Source: JBBROS01 sp963752225
GTDB taxonomy: Bacteria > Pseudomonadota > Alphaproteobacteria > Acetobacterales > Acetobacteraceae
NCBI GenBank assembly: GCA_963752225.1
Contig: CAVVXS010000007.1
Span: 1,550,001 to 1,614,000, forward strand
DNA: 64,000 nucleotides
Direction: 5' to 3'
The notes under the pieces are model-generated. The model was not told where the DNA came from. It did not search any database and saw nothing but the letters and a program-made list of their open reading frames with translations. Shown one piece after another: positions 17,673-25,938 of this stretch. Both the position numbers and the translations under genes were made by a program. Each line of letters opens with the position of its first letter. Within the stretch, counting starts at the first letter, position 1.

Positions 17673-17966
17673 TCAGCGACTTTGCGGACGTTGCCCCGGC
17701 CCGGGGTTATGGCCCGATTCCGCGCCGGACACGCCCGGAACCACGGCACCATCGGTGCCGCCGGTCTGGCCCTGCCGCTCACTGGTCACGGCCTTGCCGC
17801 CGCCGTTGCGCACCAACTCAGCCTGGTGCGGGGTGGCGCTGGTCTGGCTGCCGGTGCCGAGCGTCGTCTGCGTGCCGGCGGCCGGGCCGGAGGTGGTGCC
17901 CTGCGCCATTGCGGCGCCGCCGGTCAGCGACGCCATCAAAGCGAGCGTTGTTGTCAGTCGGATCAT
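17673..17966 (-). CDS. Small secreted Gly/Thr-rich protein of unknown function
   Basis: 97 residues from the ATG at 17966, preceded by GGGAGAG. A signal peptide (IRLTTTLALMASLTGGAAMAQ) is followed by a low-complexity mature part rich in Gly, Thr, Gln and Ser, with no cysteine. I do not recognise a family. It follows the SoxYZ-like gene on the same strand after about 94 bases and ends in a strong hairpin. The reading frame is supported by the signal peptide and ribosome-binding site rather than by similarity. Confidence 0.55.
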   Translation of the reverse strand: MIRLTTTLALMASLTGGAAMAQGTTSGPAAGTQTTLGTGSQTSATPHQAELVRNGGGKAVTSERQGQTGGTDGAVVPGVSGAESGHNPGPGQRPQSR

Positions 17967-18060
17967 GAGGCTCTCCCGTTCCCTCGCGGACGGGACCGAT
18001 TGGCCGATCCCGTTTCCATCCGACGAGAACGCGAAAGCGCCGGCGTTCGTTCCGGGACGG

Positions 18061-18876
18061 TTAACTCCGCCCGGGAAACAAGGGAAACTCCTGCGTGAAT
18101 ACCGAACGCGCACTGTCCTTCACCTCGACCTTGAACGGTCCCGGCCCGTGCGGGACGAAGCCGAAGGTGATCGCCGGGTCCTCGCTGAGCGAGATGTCGG
18201 AGTCGACCTGCAGCACGGACTGGCCACCTAGGGTCACCGCAATGTCCTCGATATAGCGGGCGGGGACGAAGTTGTGGCTGAGCTGGTCGACCTGCATGCC
18301 GTTGTTGTTGGGATGGCTGATCAGCAGCTGCGCCACCGCGGGCTTGCCGTCCTCGACCGGCGCCTCGTTGTCCACCCGCAGCCGCATCTGGCCCATGCGC
18401 GACATCGCCAGCTTCGGGTCCTTCAGCGACGGCGCCGAGCAGCCGCCGGCGGCTTTCACGAACCGCTCGGCCGCGAACAGGCGGCCGTCCTCGGTTTCCG
18501 CGACCGCATGCAGCAGGCTGTATTGGTCCACCCGCACCCGGGTCTTGAGGCTGCGCGGGTCGGCGGCCGGGCCGAAATGGAAGGTGCCGGCGAGCGGCGA
18601 CGGGTTGCCGTCCACAGTGATATAGACGGCCTTTACGCGATCCCCGGGCGCGCCACCGGGGTTCGCGAGCGTGACCGTAATCGGCACCAGCGCCGCATCC
18701 TGGGCCCGGCCCGGCGCGTCGAGCGCGATCACCCCGGCGCCGTCCTGCACCGTGCGGTCGCCGAACACGGCGTGCTTCAGATCCTGCCAGCGGCTGGCGC
18801 GCGTGACCTCGTCCTCCTCGGCGCGCGCCGGCTGGGCCGACAGCGCGATGGCCAACGCGAGCAATGCTGCCTTCAT
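18061..18876 (-). CDS. Quinoprotein dehydrogenase-associated SoxYZ-like carrier
   Basis: 271-residue periplasmic protein. A signal peptide (about 1-19) is followed by a SoxY-like domain ending in a GGC motif with Cys146, then a SoxZ-like domain. In thiosulfate-oxidising SoxYZ these are two proteins and the Cys lies on a C-terminal swinging arm. Here they are fused with the Cys in the middle, the arrangement of the carrier family that accompanies PQQ dehydrogenases. I prefer the ATG at 18876, with GAGG upstream, over the GTG at 18891. It follows the zinc metallohydrolase by five bases. The cargo is unknown. Confidence 0.88.
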   Translation of the reverse strand: MKAALLALAIALSAQPARAEEDEVTRASRWQDLKHAVFGDRTVQDGAGVIALDAPGRAQDAALVPITVTLANPGGAPGDRVKAVYITVDGNPSPLAGTFHFGPAADPRSLKTRVRVDQYSLLHAVAETEDGRLFAAERFVKAAGGCSAPSLKDPKLAMSRMGQMRLRVDNEAPVEDGKPAVAQLLISHPNNNGMQVDQLSHNFVPARYIEDIAVTLGGQSVLQVDSDISLSEDPAITFGFVPHGPGPFKVEVKDSARSVFTQEFPLFPGRS

Positions 18877-18881
18877 GGACC

Positions 18882-19802
18882 TCACTCCCACTCCAATTCC
18901 TTGAACGCGGTCGTCACGTTGCGACCGTTATAGTCGTCGAACAGTGCCCAGCGACCGCGTTCGGACTGCCCGACCGTCGCCACCGCCGTCTCGATATCGC
19001 CGCCGCGGGCGATGATGGCACGAACCTCGCGCACGACGGTGGAAAGATAGCGCATCTGGTCGGCAGCGCCCGCGGGCCAGGGCACCGAAGCCGGGCCGTG
19101 CCCCGGCACCGCGCGCCGCACCGGCCATTTGGCCATCGCCTCGAGCTGACCGAGCCAGCCGAGGATGCTGCCGTCCAAGGCCGGGGCCCGGTCGACGAAC
19201 AGCAGGTCACCGGCCCACAGCGTGCCGGTCGCCTCGTCCACAATCGAGAGGTCGTTGTCGGTGTGCGCGGTCGGGTGGGCATGCAGGCGCAGCACCCGGC
19301 CGCCGAGGTCGATGCTGGCCTCATCCTGCACCAGTAGCGTCGGCTTGGCGTAGTCGCCGGCGGCTTCCAAGCCGAGCAGGTCGGCGAGCCCGTTGCGGTA
19401 GAACTCGCCCCGTTCCACCAGCATCCCCGCCATCCGGGCATGCGCCACAAAGGCCGGGTTGTCGTCGACGAAGGCGACGGCGCCAAACACGTGATCGGGG
19501 TGCATGTGGGTCATGACCACGTGGCTGATCGGCAGCGGCGTCAGGGCGCGGATATGCGCGCGCAGCCGCTCGCCATCCGCCTTGCTGCCACCGGGGTCGA
19601 GCACGGCGACGCGGTCACGGCCGATGATGCAGCCGATATTGGCGATGCCGTCCCCGTTGGCGACGGTCGCCTCCTCGTGCACGCCCTGGCGCACGTGGAT
19701 GCCCGGGGCGACCTCGACCATGTCGAACGACGGCGCCGCGCGGACAGCCGCCGCCGGGAACAGCGCGGCGGCGGTCAGCAGCAGGACCTGCCGCCGGGTC
19801 AC
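18882..19802 (-). CDS. Quinoprotein relay system zinc metallohydrolase (MBL fold)
   Basis: 306-residue exported metallo-beta-lactamase-fold hydrolase. The signal peptide begins with a twin-arginine-like TRRQVLLL. The zinc motif THMHPDH lies near residue 100, and further ligands appear in HPTAHTDND, WAGDLLF and VPGHGP. The family is known next to PQQ biosynthesis and SoxYZ-like carrier genes in quinoprotein systems, with no defined substrate. Its GTG start overlaps the pqqE stop (GTGA), which couples it to PQQ synthesis. Confidence 0.88.
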   Translation of the reverse strand: MTRRQVLLLTAAALFPAAAVRAAPSFDMVEVAPGIHVRQGVHEEATVANGDGIANIGCIIGRDRVAVLDPGGSKADGERLRAHIRALTPLPISHVVMTHMHPDHVFGAVAFVDDNPAFVAHARMAGMLVERGEFYRNGLADLLGLEAAGDYAKPTLLVQDEASIDLGGRVLRLHAHPTAHTDNDLSIVDEATGTLWAGDLLFVDRAPALDGSILGWLGQLEAMAKWPVRRAVPGHGPASVPWPAGAADQMRYLSTVVREVRAIIARGGDIETAVATVGQSERGRWALFDDYNGRNVTTAFKELEWE

Positions 19803-20938
19803 ACCACGGGTTCGACCGGGGCCGCGGCGCCGATCCGGCGATAGATCAGCTCGGCCCCGGCGCCCTCGGATTGCTGCACCGCTTCTTCCATACGGTGATG
19901 CTCGGGCGAGAGCGCGCAGGCCGGGTCGGTTGCGGCGGCGTCACCGAGGATGGCGAAAGCCTGGCAGCGGCAGCCGCCCCAGTCGATCTCCTTGCGGTCG
20001 CAGGACCGGCACGGCTCCGGCATCCAGGCAGTGCCGCGGAACCGGTTGAAACCGGGATCGTCGCGCCAGATGGCGCCGAGCGACGTGTCGCGCACCGAAG
20101 GGAAATGGAAGCCGGGCAAGGTCTCCGCGGCGTGGCAGGGAAGCGCCAACCCAGCCGGGGTGATGTTGATGATCCGCTGCGCCCAGCCGCCCATGCAGGC
20201 CTTGGGCCGCGCCGCGTAGTAGTCGGGCACCACGTAGTCGATGGTGATGCGGCCGCGCAGCCGTTCACGTGCCGCCTCGACCGCCTCGGTCGCCGCCTCG
20301 AGTTGCGCCCGTGTGGGCATCAGCGCGTCGCGGTTGGCGAGCGCCCAGCCATAGTACTGCACGTGGGCGATCTCGATCCGGCTGGCGCCCAGCGCCTCGC
20401 CGAGCGCCAGCATGTCGGGCAGCCGCTCGAGGTTCTGCCGGTGCACCACGAAATTGGCGGTCAGCGGGAAGCCGGCCTCGAGGATCAGCTTCGACACCGC
20501 CAGCTTGCGCGCATGGCCGCCGCGGTAGCCGCCGATGCGGTCGGCCGACACCGGCTCGGAGTCCTGGAAGCTGAGCTGCACATGGTCCAACCCGGCTTCG
20601 GCCAAGGCGGCCAGCAACTCGGCGTTCAACGTCACGCCCGAGGTGATCAGGTTGCTGTACAGGCCGCGCTCGGCCGCACGGCGCACGAGGTCGAGCAGGT
20701 CGCGCCGGGCGCAGGGCTCGCCGCCGGAGAAGTGCACCTGCAGCACCCCCAGAGCCGCCGCCTCGTCCAGCACGCGCAGCCAGGTCGCGGTGTCCAGTTC
20801 GGTCGCCGCCCGCTCCAGCTCGAGCGGGTTGGCGCAGTAGGGGCATTGCAGCGGGCAGCGATGGGTCAGCTCCGCCAGCAAGGCGAGCGGGGGCGCCAAG
20901 GCGGGCATGGGTATGGGCGTGGGCGTGATGGCGTTCAC
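19799..20938 (-). CDS. pqqE: PQQ biosynthesis radical SAM enzyme PqqE
   Basis: 379-residue radical SAM enzyme that forms the Glu-Tyr carbon-carbon link in the PqqA peptide. The CxxxCxxC motif is Cys28/Cys32/Cys35. A C-terminal SPASM-type cysteine set lies in MPEPCRSCDRKEIDWGGCRC. Its start overlaps the pqqD stop by four bases and its stop overlaps the metallohydrolase start. The N-terminal 20 residues are a Pro/Ala-rich stretch not needed for the fold. Confidence 0.97.
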   Translation of the reverse strand: MNAITPTPIPMPALAPPLALLAELTHRCPLQCPYCANPLELERAATELDTATWLRVLDEAAALGVLQVHFSGGEPCARRDLLDLVRRAAERGLYSNLITSGVTLNAELLAALAEAGLDHVQLSFQDSEPVSADRIGGYRGGHARKLAVSKLILEAGFPLTANFVVHRQNLERLPDMLALGEALGASRIEIAHVQYYGWALANRDALMPTRAQLEAATEAVEAARERLRGRITIDYVVPDYYAARPKACMGGWAQRIINITPAGLALPCHAAETLPGFHFPSVRDTSLGAIWRDDPGFNRFRGTAWMPEPCRSCDRKEIDWGGCRCQAFAILGDAAATDPACALSPEHHRMEEAVQQSEGAGAELIYRRIGAAAPVEPVV

Positions 20939-21210
20939 AGGCGGATCGCTCCCTTGTCGGCGAGGTCGCGCAGCATGGCTTCGACGTCGGCCGCGATGGC
21001 GTCGCGCGGCGCGGCGTAGCGGGCGGCGAGAGTGTCGACGATCTCCGGCAGGGTTCGCGCGCCATCCACCAGCTTCAGCACCTCGACCGCCTGCTCATCG
21101 AGCAAGAAAAGCCGCTCCGGCGCCAGCACCACCCAGGATTGCCGTACCTCGTCGAAGCGCATGCGGAAGCCGCGGTTGAAGGCGGGCGCCGCCGCCGTCG
21201 TGGCGCTCAC
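20935..21210 (-). CDS. pqqD: PQQ biosynthesis peptide chaperone PqqD
   Basis: 91-residue RiPP recognition protein that presents the PqqA peptide to PqqE. The GTG at 21210 overlaps the pqqC stop (GTGA) and gives a normal family length. The longer upstream frame is inside pqqC. A family segment (FRMRFDEVRQSWVVLAPERLF) is followed by helices ending DLADKGAIRL. It is not fused to pqqC or pqqE as happens in some methylotrophs. Confidence 0.94.
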   Translation of the reverse strand: MSATTAAAPAFNRGFRMRFDEVRQSWVVLAPERLFLLDEQAVEVLKLVDGARTLPEIVDTLAARYAAPRDAIAADVEAMLRDLADKGAIRL

Positions 21211-21947
21211 TTGGCGTCGTCCGGCACGAAGGCGCCCGGCGGGATATGGCCCGGTTGTACATACGCATAGGACAGCGCATCGAGCTGCGACCACAGCACC
21301 GAACACTTGAACCGCAGCGCCGCCAGCACCTGCTCCTGCAGCGCGCGCGTGGTGGCGTGCTCATCGACATAGGTGAGCGCGAACTCCACGTCCTTCGGCG
21401 CCTGCGTGAGCCGCGGCGTGAAGTAGGCGAGCGTATCCTGGGTGATCCAGTCGTAGTTCCGCAGCATGCCCGAAACCCGCTCGGCGATGATCGTCGGCGA
21501 GAACATCTCGGTCAGCGACGACGCCACCGCTTCCAGGATCGAGCGGTCGCGAACGAACTCGACATAGGCGTCCACCGCGAACCGTGTGCCGGGCAGGATG
21601 CCTTCGGTGCTTTCCACGTAGGCACGGTCGAGGCCCACGCCCTCGGCCAGCTTGAGCCAGCGCGCGACCCCGCCCAGGCCCGGCCCCGACCCGTCGTGAT
21701 CGTCGAGGCGCGAGCGCCAGGCGCGACGCAGATCGGCGGTCGGCAGCCGGGCGATCAGGGTCGCGTCCTTGGCCGGGATGCGGCTCTGGTAATAGTAGCG
21801 GTTCAGCGCCCAGGCCTGCACCTGGCCCCGGGTGCAGCCACCGTCGTGCAGCATGCGGTGGAACGGATGCCGATTGTGGTACCGCTCGTCACCGATCGCC
21901 TGCAACGCGGCGCGCAACTCGGACGACGACATCTTGCGATCGCTCAT
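21207..21947 (-). CDS. pqqC: Pyrroloquinoline-quinone synthase PqqC
   Basis: 246-residue cofactorless oxidase performing the last ring closure and oxidation to PQQ. The ATG at 21947 overlaps the pqqB stop by four bases. Conserved histidines and the NRYYYQSRIPAKDA and EGVGLDR segments are seen. Length matches the family. Confidence 0.96.
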   Translation of the reverse strand: MSDRKMSSSELRAALQAIGDERYHNRHPFHRMLHDGGCTRGQVQAWALNRYYYQSRIPAKDATLIARLPTADLRRAWRSRLDDHDGSGPGLGGVARWLKLAEGVGLDRAYVESTEGILPGTRFAVDAYVEFVRDRSILEAVASSLTEMFSPTIIAERVSGMLRNYDWITQDTLAYFTPRLTQAPKDVEFALTYVDEHATTRALQEQVLAALRFKCSVLWSQLDALSYAYVQPGHIPPGAFVPDDAK

Positions 21948-22864
21948 AGGCGCAATTCCATCCCATCGAAGGCGACCTGCCATCCCGCGGCTTCGGCCTC
22001 GGCCCGTTCCGGCGAGTCGTCCAACAAGATGGGGTTCGAGTTGTTGATATGCAGCAGAATCTTTTGCCGAACGCCGAGTTCGGCGAAGGCGGCGATGGTG
22101 CCGTTGGGACCGGACACGCTCATGTGGCCCATGCGCTGCCCGGTTTTCGCGCCCAGCCCGGCGACGACCATCTCATCGTCGGTCCAAAGCGTGCCGTCGA
22201 ACAGCACGGCCGCGGCGCCGCGCAGCCGGTCGGCCAGCGCCGGGGTCATGGCGGCGCAACCGGGTATAAAGAACAAGGTCGATCGGCCGTCGTCGACGGC
22301 GAGGCCGATCGTCTGCTCGGACTCGGTCAATGCCGGCGTCTCGCCGGGCCGCTCGAGATAGAGCGGGACCTTGCCCGGCACCACGAAGGGACGCACCGAC
22401 AGGCCGCTCGGCGCGCCTGACGGCAGCGGGATGTCGCGGTCACGTTCCAGCTCCAGCACCTCGCGGCCGACGACGTCGCGCGCCAGCACCTCGAACACCG
22501 GATTAGCGTCCAGGACGGCATGGACACGCGCGGTTGCGAACACGGTGAACGGCTGACGCTCACGCATCGTCAGCAGCCCGGCGATCGCGTCCACGTCGCC
22601 GCCGGTCAGCACCACGGCCGCGATCGGCGTCGATCGCTTGCCGGCGCGGGGCTGCAAGGAAGGGGTTTGCTCGATCTGCTGCCGCAAATCCGGGGAAGCG
22701 TTCAGCAGCACCCAGTTCTCGCCATCGGCGCTGACGGCGACCGAGGCCTGGGTGCGTGGCCGCACCGCCGGGTCGCCGCTGCGGGCGCGCTGGCAGGCGG
22801 GGGCGTTAGAATTCCACTGGGGGAAGGCACCGCCGGCTGCGGCGCCCAATACGATGGCGCGCAT
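21944..22864 (-). CDS. pqqB: PQQ biosynthesis protein PqqB
   Basis: 306-residue metallo-beta-lactamase-fold enzyme, an iron-dependent hydroxylase acting on the Glu-Tyr intermediate. The N-terminus VLGAAAGGAFPQWNSN is diagnostic. HMSVSGPNG and a C-terminal HINNSNPIL segment supply metal-site residues. It lies about 90 bases after pqqA with a strong hairpin between, then begins a run of four-base overlaps through pqqC, pqqD, pqqE and the metallohydrolase. Confidence 0.96.
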   Translation of the reverse strand: MRAIVLGAAAGGAFPQWNSNAPACQRARSGDPAVRPRTQASVAVSADGENWVLLNASPDLRQQIEQTPSLQPRAGKRSTPIAAVVLTGGDVDAIAGLLTMRERQPFTVFATARVHAVLDANPVFEVLARDVVGREVLELERDRDIPLPSGAPSGLSVRPFVVPGKVPLYLERPGETPALTESEQTIGLAVDDGRSTLFFIPGCAAMTPALADRLRGAAAVLFDGTLWTDDEMVVAGLGAKTGQRMGHMSVSGPNGTIAAFAELGVRQKILLHINNSNPILLDDSPERAEAEAAGWQVAFDGMELRL

Positions 22865-22901
22865 CGGTCACCTGTCGGCGCTCGTGAAGGTAGCCTGAAC
22901 G

Positions 22902-22942
22902 CACTGGCGGCCTGCCAGACTAGGTCCGACAGGCCGCCAGTG
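22902..22942 (-). terminator. 13-bp hairpin between pqqA and pqqB
   Basis: CACTGGCGGCCTG (22902-22914) pairs perfectly with CAGGCCGCCAGTG (22930-22942) around a 15-nt loop. It begins 15 bases downstream of the pqqA stop. No U-run follows, so it more likely acts as an attenuator or 3' stabiliser that keeps pqqA transcript in excess over pqqBCDE, as reported for other pqq operons. Confidence 0.7.
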
Positions 22943-22956
22943 GTTCGTGTCGAAGC

Positions 22957-23040
22957 TTACTTCTTAACGTCGGCGCAGGCGTACGAGTTGATCTCGGCAC
23001 CGAGCGCGATTTCGACGATCTTGGGGGTCTTCCAGGCCAT
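22957..23040 (-). CDS. pqqA: PQQ precursor peptide PqqA
   Basis: 27-residue ribosomal precursor peptide. It begins MAWKTPKIVEIALG and contains the Glu16-x3-Tyr20 pair (EINSY) that becomes PQQ. The tail is ACADVKK. GGAGGAGT lies eight bases before the ATG. A near-consensus promoter lies just upstream and a hairpin lies downstream. The gene is short and easily missed but unambiguous from the motif and its position before pqqB. Confidence 0.95.
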   Translation of the reverse strand: MAWKTPKIVEIALGAEINSYACADVKK

Positions 23041-23072
23041 AGTGACTCCTCCACTTTTATGTTACCGAAGAG

Positions 23073-23102
23073 AGATTAGGGGTCGGCGTCGGACGAAGTC
23101 AA
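23073..23102 (-). promoter_or_regulatory. Strong sigma-70-type promoter for pqqA
   Basis: On the minus strand TTGACT (23102-23097) and TAATCT (23078-23073) are separated by 18 bases. The predicted start near 23066 gives a leader of about 25 nt to the pqqA ATG. The promoter lies entirely in the gap after the TonB-receptor stop at 23128, so pqqA can be transcribed independently of the receptor. Confidence 0.65.
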
Positions 23103-23127
23103 CCGTCCCCCACATCACAACGCCTCG

Positions 23128-25497
23128 TCAGAACGTCACCCGCAAACCACCAAATCCGGCAATCGGCGCCCCGGGCGTCAGGCTGCGCGTATTCGTGGTG
23201 CCGGCCGCCTGAACGATTGGCACCAGCCCCACCGGCGAGTAGCTGCCGAACGTCTCGTACTTGGCATCGGTGAGGTTCTGCACGAGCCCGAACAGCTCGA
23301 CATTGCGGTTGAAGCGATAGCTCGTGTTGAGGTTCAGCACGACGTATGCGCCGGTGCGCTGGTCCAGGTTGGCTTCGTCGCCGGTCAGCGCCCGGCCGCT
23401 GCTGGCGACGCCGGTGATCCCGACCGTCCAAGCCGGCGTGACCTCGTATTGCACGCCGAACTTCAGCCGATGCAGCGGGATCCCCGGCAGGCGGTTGCCG
23501 GGGCGCACCTGTACCTGTCCGTTGGCGTCGGCGAACGGGTTGTTGGGGCTGTTCTCGAGGAACGATGATTGGAACGTGGCTTCGGTGTAGCCGTAGTCGA
23601 GGAACACGCTGACCGGGCCCTGGCGCACCGACAGCCCGGCCTCGACCCCTTGCCGCCGCGTGGCGCCGACATTCTGGAAGAAGCCGCGCCCGGTCAGCGC
23701 GCTGGAGGTGAACAGGATGTCGTCTTGGTTGTCGGTGTGGAACAGCCCGGCCTTCCACTCGACCCGGGCCGTCTCGAACGCGGTGAACTTGCCGCGGAAC
23801 CCGGCCTCGACCGTGCGCGCCACCACCTGCTTCAGCGACGGGTCTGCGACAAAGAAGTTGGTCAGCGTGCACGGGCTGGCCGGCGAGGCGCAGGACAGCT
23901 CGGCCGGAGTCGGCGCCCGGTTGCTTTCGGCATAGCCAGCGTAAACGGAAACGCCCGGCACGACCTGGTAGGTCAGACCGGCGGCGGGGTTGAAGCGGTT
24001 GAAGCTGTGCTGGCCGCTGAGCGCGGTGCCGTTGCGGTCGTCGAGGTTGATCTGCGCGGCGTTGAAGCGGCCGGACAGCGTCACCGACAGCGCGTCGGTC
24101 ACATCCAGCGTGTCGGACAGATAGGCGCCATAGTAGTTGTTGGTCGCCGACACCCGCACCGGCCCGATCGCGCCGTCGTCCTGGCTGATGACGACGCCCG
24201 GCCCGGCATAGCCCCGGTCGAGCGTGAGCGCGCCGAGTGACGAGCGCGCCGAGAACAGGGTCGTGCCGCCGTCATAGCTGAGCCCGGCCAGCAACCGGTT
24301 GGGCCGCCCCAGCACCTCCGCTTTCCAGGTCGCCTGAACGGTGGCGCCGTAGCCGTTGCTGTCGGTCGCGGTCTGGTCGAGCTGCGAATACGGGCCGCCG
24401 GCGGCGAACGCGTCGACGCCGGGAAACAGGCCGGGATTGAGGAAGTTCGGGATCGTCGTCCCGCCCCGCGTCGTCAGCGGCGAACCCCCGTTGAGGCACA
24501 GCGTGCCTCCGTCCTCGGCGCAAGGCGCCACGTCGGCGGCGTTGCCGTTATAGGTCCGCTGCGACAGGTTGCTGTAATACGCCGTTGCCTGCAGCGACAC
24601 CGAATCGCTGACATCGTGAGTTCCGGTCAGGTTGACACGAAAGTATTTGTTGCGGGTCTGGTCGGGGTAGGTGAACACCGCGCTGCGCCGGGCGTTCAGC
24701 AGGTCGACCGGTGTCGAGCCGTTGCCGGTCAAGTTGTTGATGGCGCCCAGCAGCCCGAGATGCAGCTCGGTGTTCTCGCCGCGCCAGCCGATATCGCCGT
24801 AGATCTGCCGCAGCTGCGACGGCGACTGGTCGCGCCAGCCATCCTCGTTGAGCCCGGTGCCGGCGATGTATGCCGAGGTATTGCCCGATTGCACGCCATA
24901 CTGGGCCGACGCCTGGATCCGGCCGAACGAACCGCCGGACAGCTCCAACTCGGCGCCGTGATAGGTGAACCCGTCGCGCAGCTTGACCGTCACGCTGCCG
25001 CCGAGCGCGTTGAGGCCGAACGCCGGGTTGGGGCCGAGCACCTCGATCCGGTCGACGGCGATGTCGGGGATCAGGTCCCAGTTGGTGGTGTCGCCGAACG
25101 GCTGGTTGAAGCGGCTGCCGTTCAGGTAGACCGCAAGCCCCTGCGGGTTGCCGGCCAGCGGCGAGGCTTCGAAGCCGCGATAGGACAGGTTGGGCTGGAA
25201 CGGGTTGCCTTGCGCCTGGTCCAGCGTGACGTTGCCGACCCGCTCGTCGAGCGCCCGCAAGGCGCTGGCCGGGCCGGTGCGCACGAGGTCCTCGCGGCGC
25301 AACACCTGGGTGTCGGTCGGCACCTTGGCCGCGTCGATGCCCGAGCTGGATAGCGGCGCGGTGCCGACCACGTCCACGTCGGGCAGCGCGATCTCTGCCG
25401 CGGGCGGCGCGGCGCCGGGCGTGGTTTGGGCCAGGGCGGCGACCGACAGTACGGCCGGGGCGGCGCACAGCAAGGCTGCGCGTGTCTTGGCACGCAT
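23128..25497 (-). CDS. TonB-dependent outer-membrane receptor
   Basis: 789 residues from the ATG at 25497. A signal peptide (MRAKTRAALLCAAPAVLSVAALA) is followed by a plug domain (about 45-170, with YLNGSRFNQPFG and DRIEVLGPNPA) and a beta-barrel. The protein ends in Phe (LRVTF), as outer-membrane proteins do. It imports a chelate or cofactor with TonB energy. The ligand is not visible from sequence. Being directly upstream of pqqA, in a quinoprotein locus, makes a lanthanide chelate or PQQ plausible. Iron siderophores and cobalamin are alternatives. A 12-residue longer start at 25533 is possible. Confidence 0.9.
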   Translation of the reverse strand: MRAKTRAALLCAAPAVLSVAALAQTTPGAAPPAAEIALPDVDVVGTAPLSSSGIDAAKVPTDTQVLRREDLVRTGPASALRALDERVGNVTLDQAQGNPFQPNLSYRGFEASPLAGNPQGLAVYLNGSRFNQPFGDTTNWDLIPDIAVDRIEVLGPNPAFGLNALGGSVTVKLRDGFTYHGAELELSGGSFGRIQASAQYGVQSGNTSAYIAGTGLNEDGWRDQSPSQLRQIYGDIGWRGENTELHLGLLGAINNLTGNGSTPVDLLNARRSAVFTYPDQTRNKYFRVNLTGTHDVSDSVSLQATAYYSNLSQRTYNGNAADVAPCAEDGGTLCLNGGSPLTTRGGTTIPNFLNPGLFPGVDAFAAGGPYSQLDQTATDSNGYGATVQATWKAEVLGRPNRLLAGLSYDGGTTLFSARSSLGALTLDRGYAGPGVVISQDDGAIGPVRVSATNNYYGAYLSDTLDVTDALSVTLSGRFNAAQINLDDRNGTALSGQHSFNRFNPAAGLTYQVVPGVSVYAGYAESNRAPTPAELSCASPASPCTLTNFFVADPSLKQVVARTVEAGFRGKFTAFETARVEWKAGLFHTDNQDDILFTSSALTGRGFFQNVGATRRQGVEAGLSVRQGPVSVFLDYGYTEATFQSSFLENSPNNPFADANGQVQVRPGNRLPGIPLHRLKFGVQYEVTPAWTVGITGVASSGRALTGDEANLDQRTGAYVVLNLNTSYRFNRNVELFGLVQNLTDAKYETFGSYSPVGLVPIVQAAGTTNTRSLTPGAPIAGFGGLRVTF

Positions 25498-25586
25498 AGG
25501 CACGTCGAACCGTTCTCCCAACCCGGCGCCCAAGCGGACACCGTAGCCGGACTAAGCCTCAGTCGCGAGAACGTGACAAGTCGGTT

Positions 25587-25937
25587 TCACTGCACCGGCT
25601 GACAATCCGTCAGGTCCTCGTCGGACAGCGAGAAGGCATATCGGCCGTCGCTGCGCACCTCGACGTTGCGGGCGATGCAGCGCTGACCGCGCTTGCTCGT
25701 GACCTGCACGTCGTAGCGGCCGGGCTCGACCCCGGTCAGGCGCAGGCGCTCGTCATGGTCGACCGAGCCGTCCTTGTCGTTGGCGCACTGGTTGGGCCCG
25801 AATGCGGCCGTCCCGGCCGGCGCCAGCGATACCCCGGTCAGGGTCGAGGAGGTCAGGTTCCAGAACTGCATCCGGTCCGCCGCCCCCGCCGGAGCAGCGA
25901 ATGCCAGGAACGCCAGCAGCGGCAGGACGCGCCGCAC
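25587..25937 (-). CDS. Secreted protein of unknown function, three cysteines
   Basis: 116 residues with a clear signal peptide (RRVLPLLAFLAFAAPAGAA, cleavage near 20). The mature part has a beta-rich look with a short DKDGSVDHDE acidic segment and Cys51, Cys87 and Cys112. It starts one base after the fghA stop and precedes the TonB receptor. I do not recognise a characterised family. The context suggests a periplasmic accessory of the C1/quinoprotein system. Confidence 0.75.
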   Translation of the reverse strand: MRRVLPLLAFLAFAAPAGAADRMQFWNLTSSTLTGVSLAPAGTAAFGPNQCANDKDGSVDHDERLRLTGVEPGRYDVQVTSKRGQRCIARNVEVRSDGRYAFSLSDEDLTDCQPVQ

Positions 25938-25938
25938 G

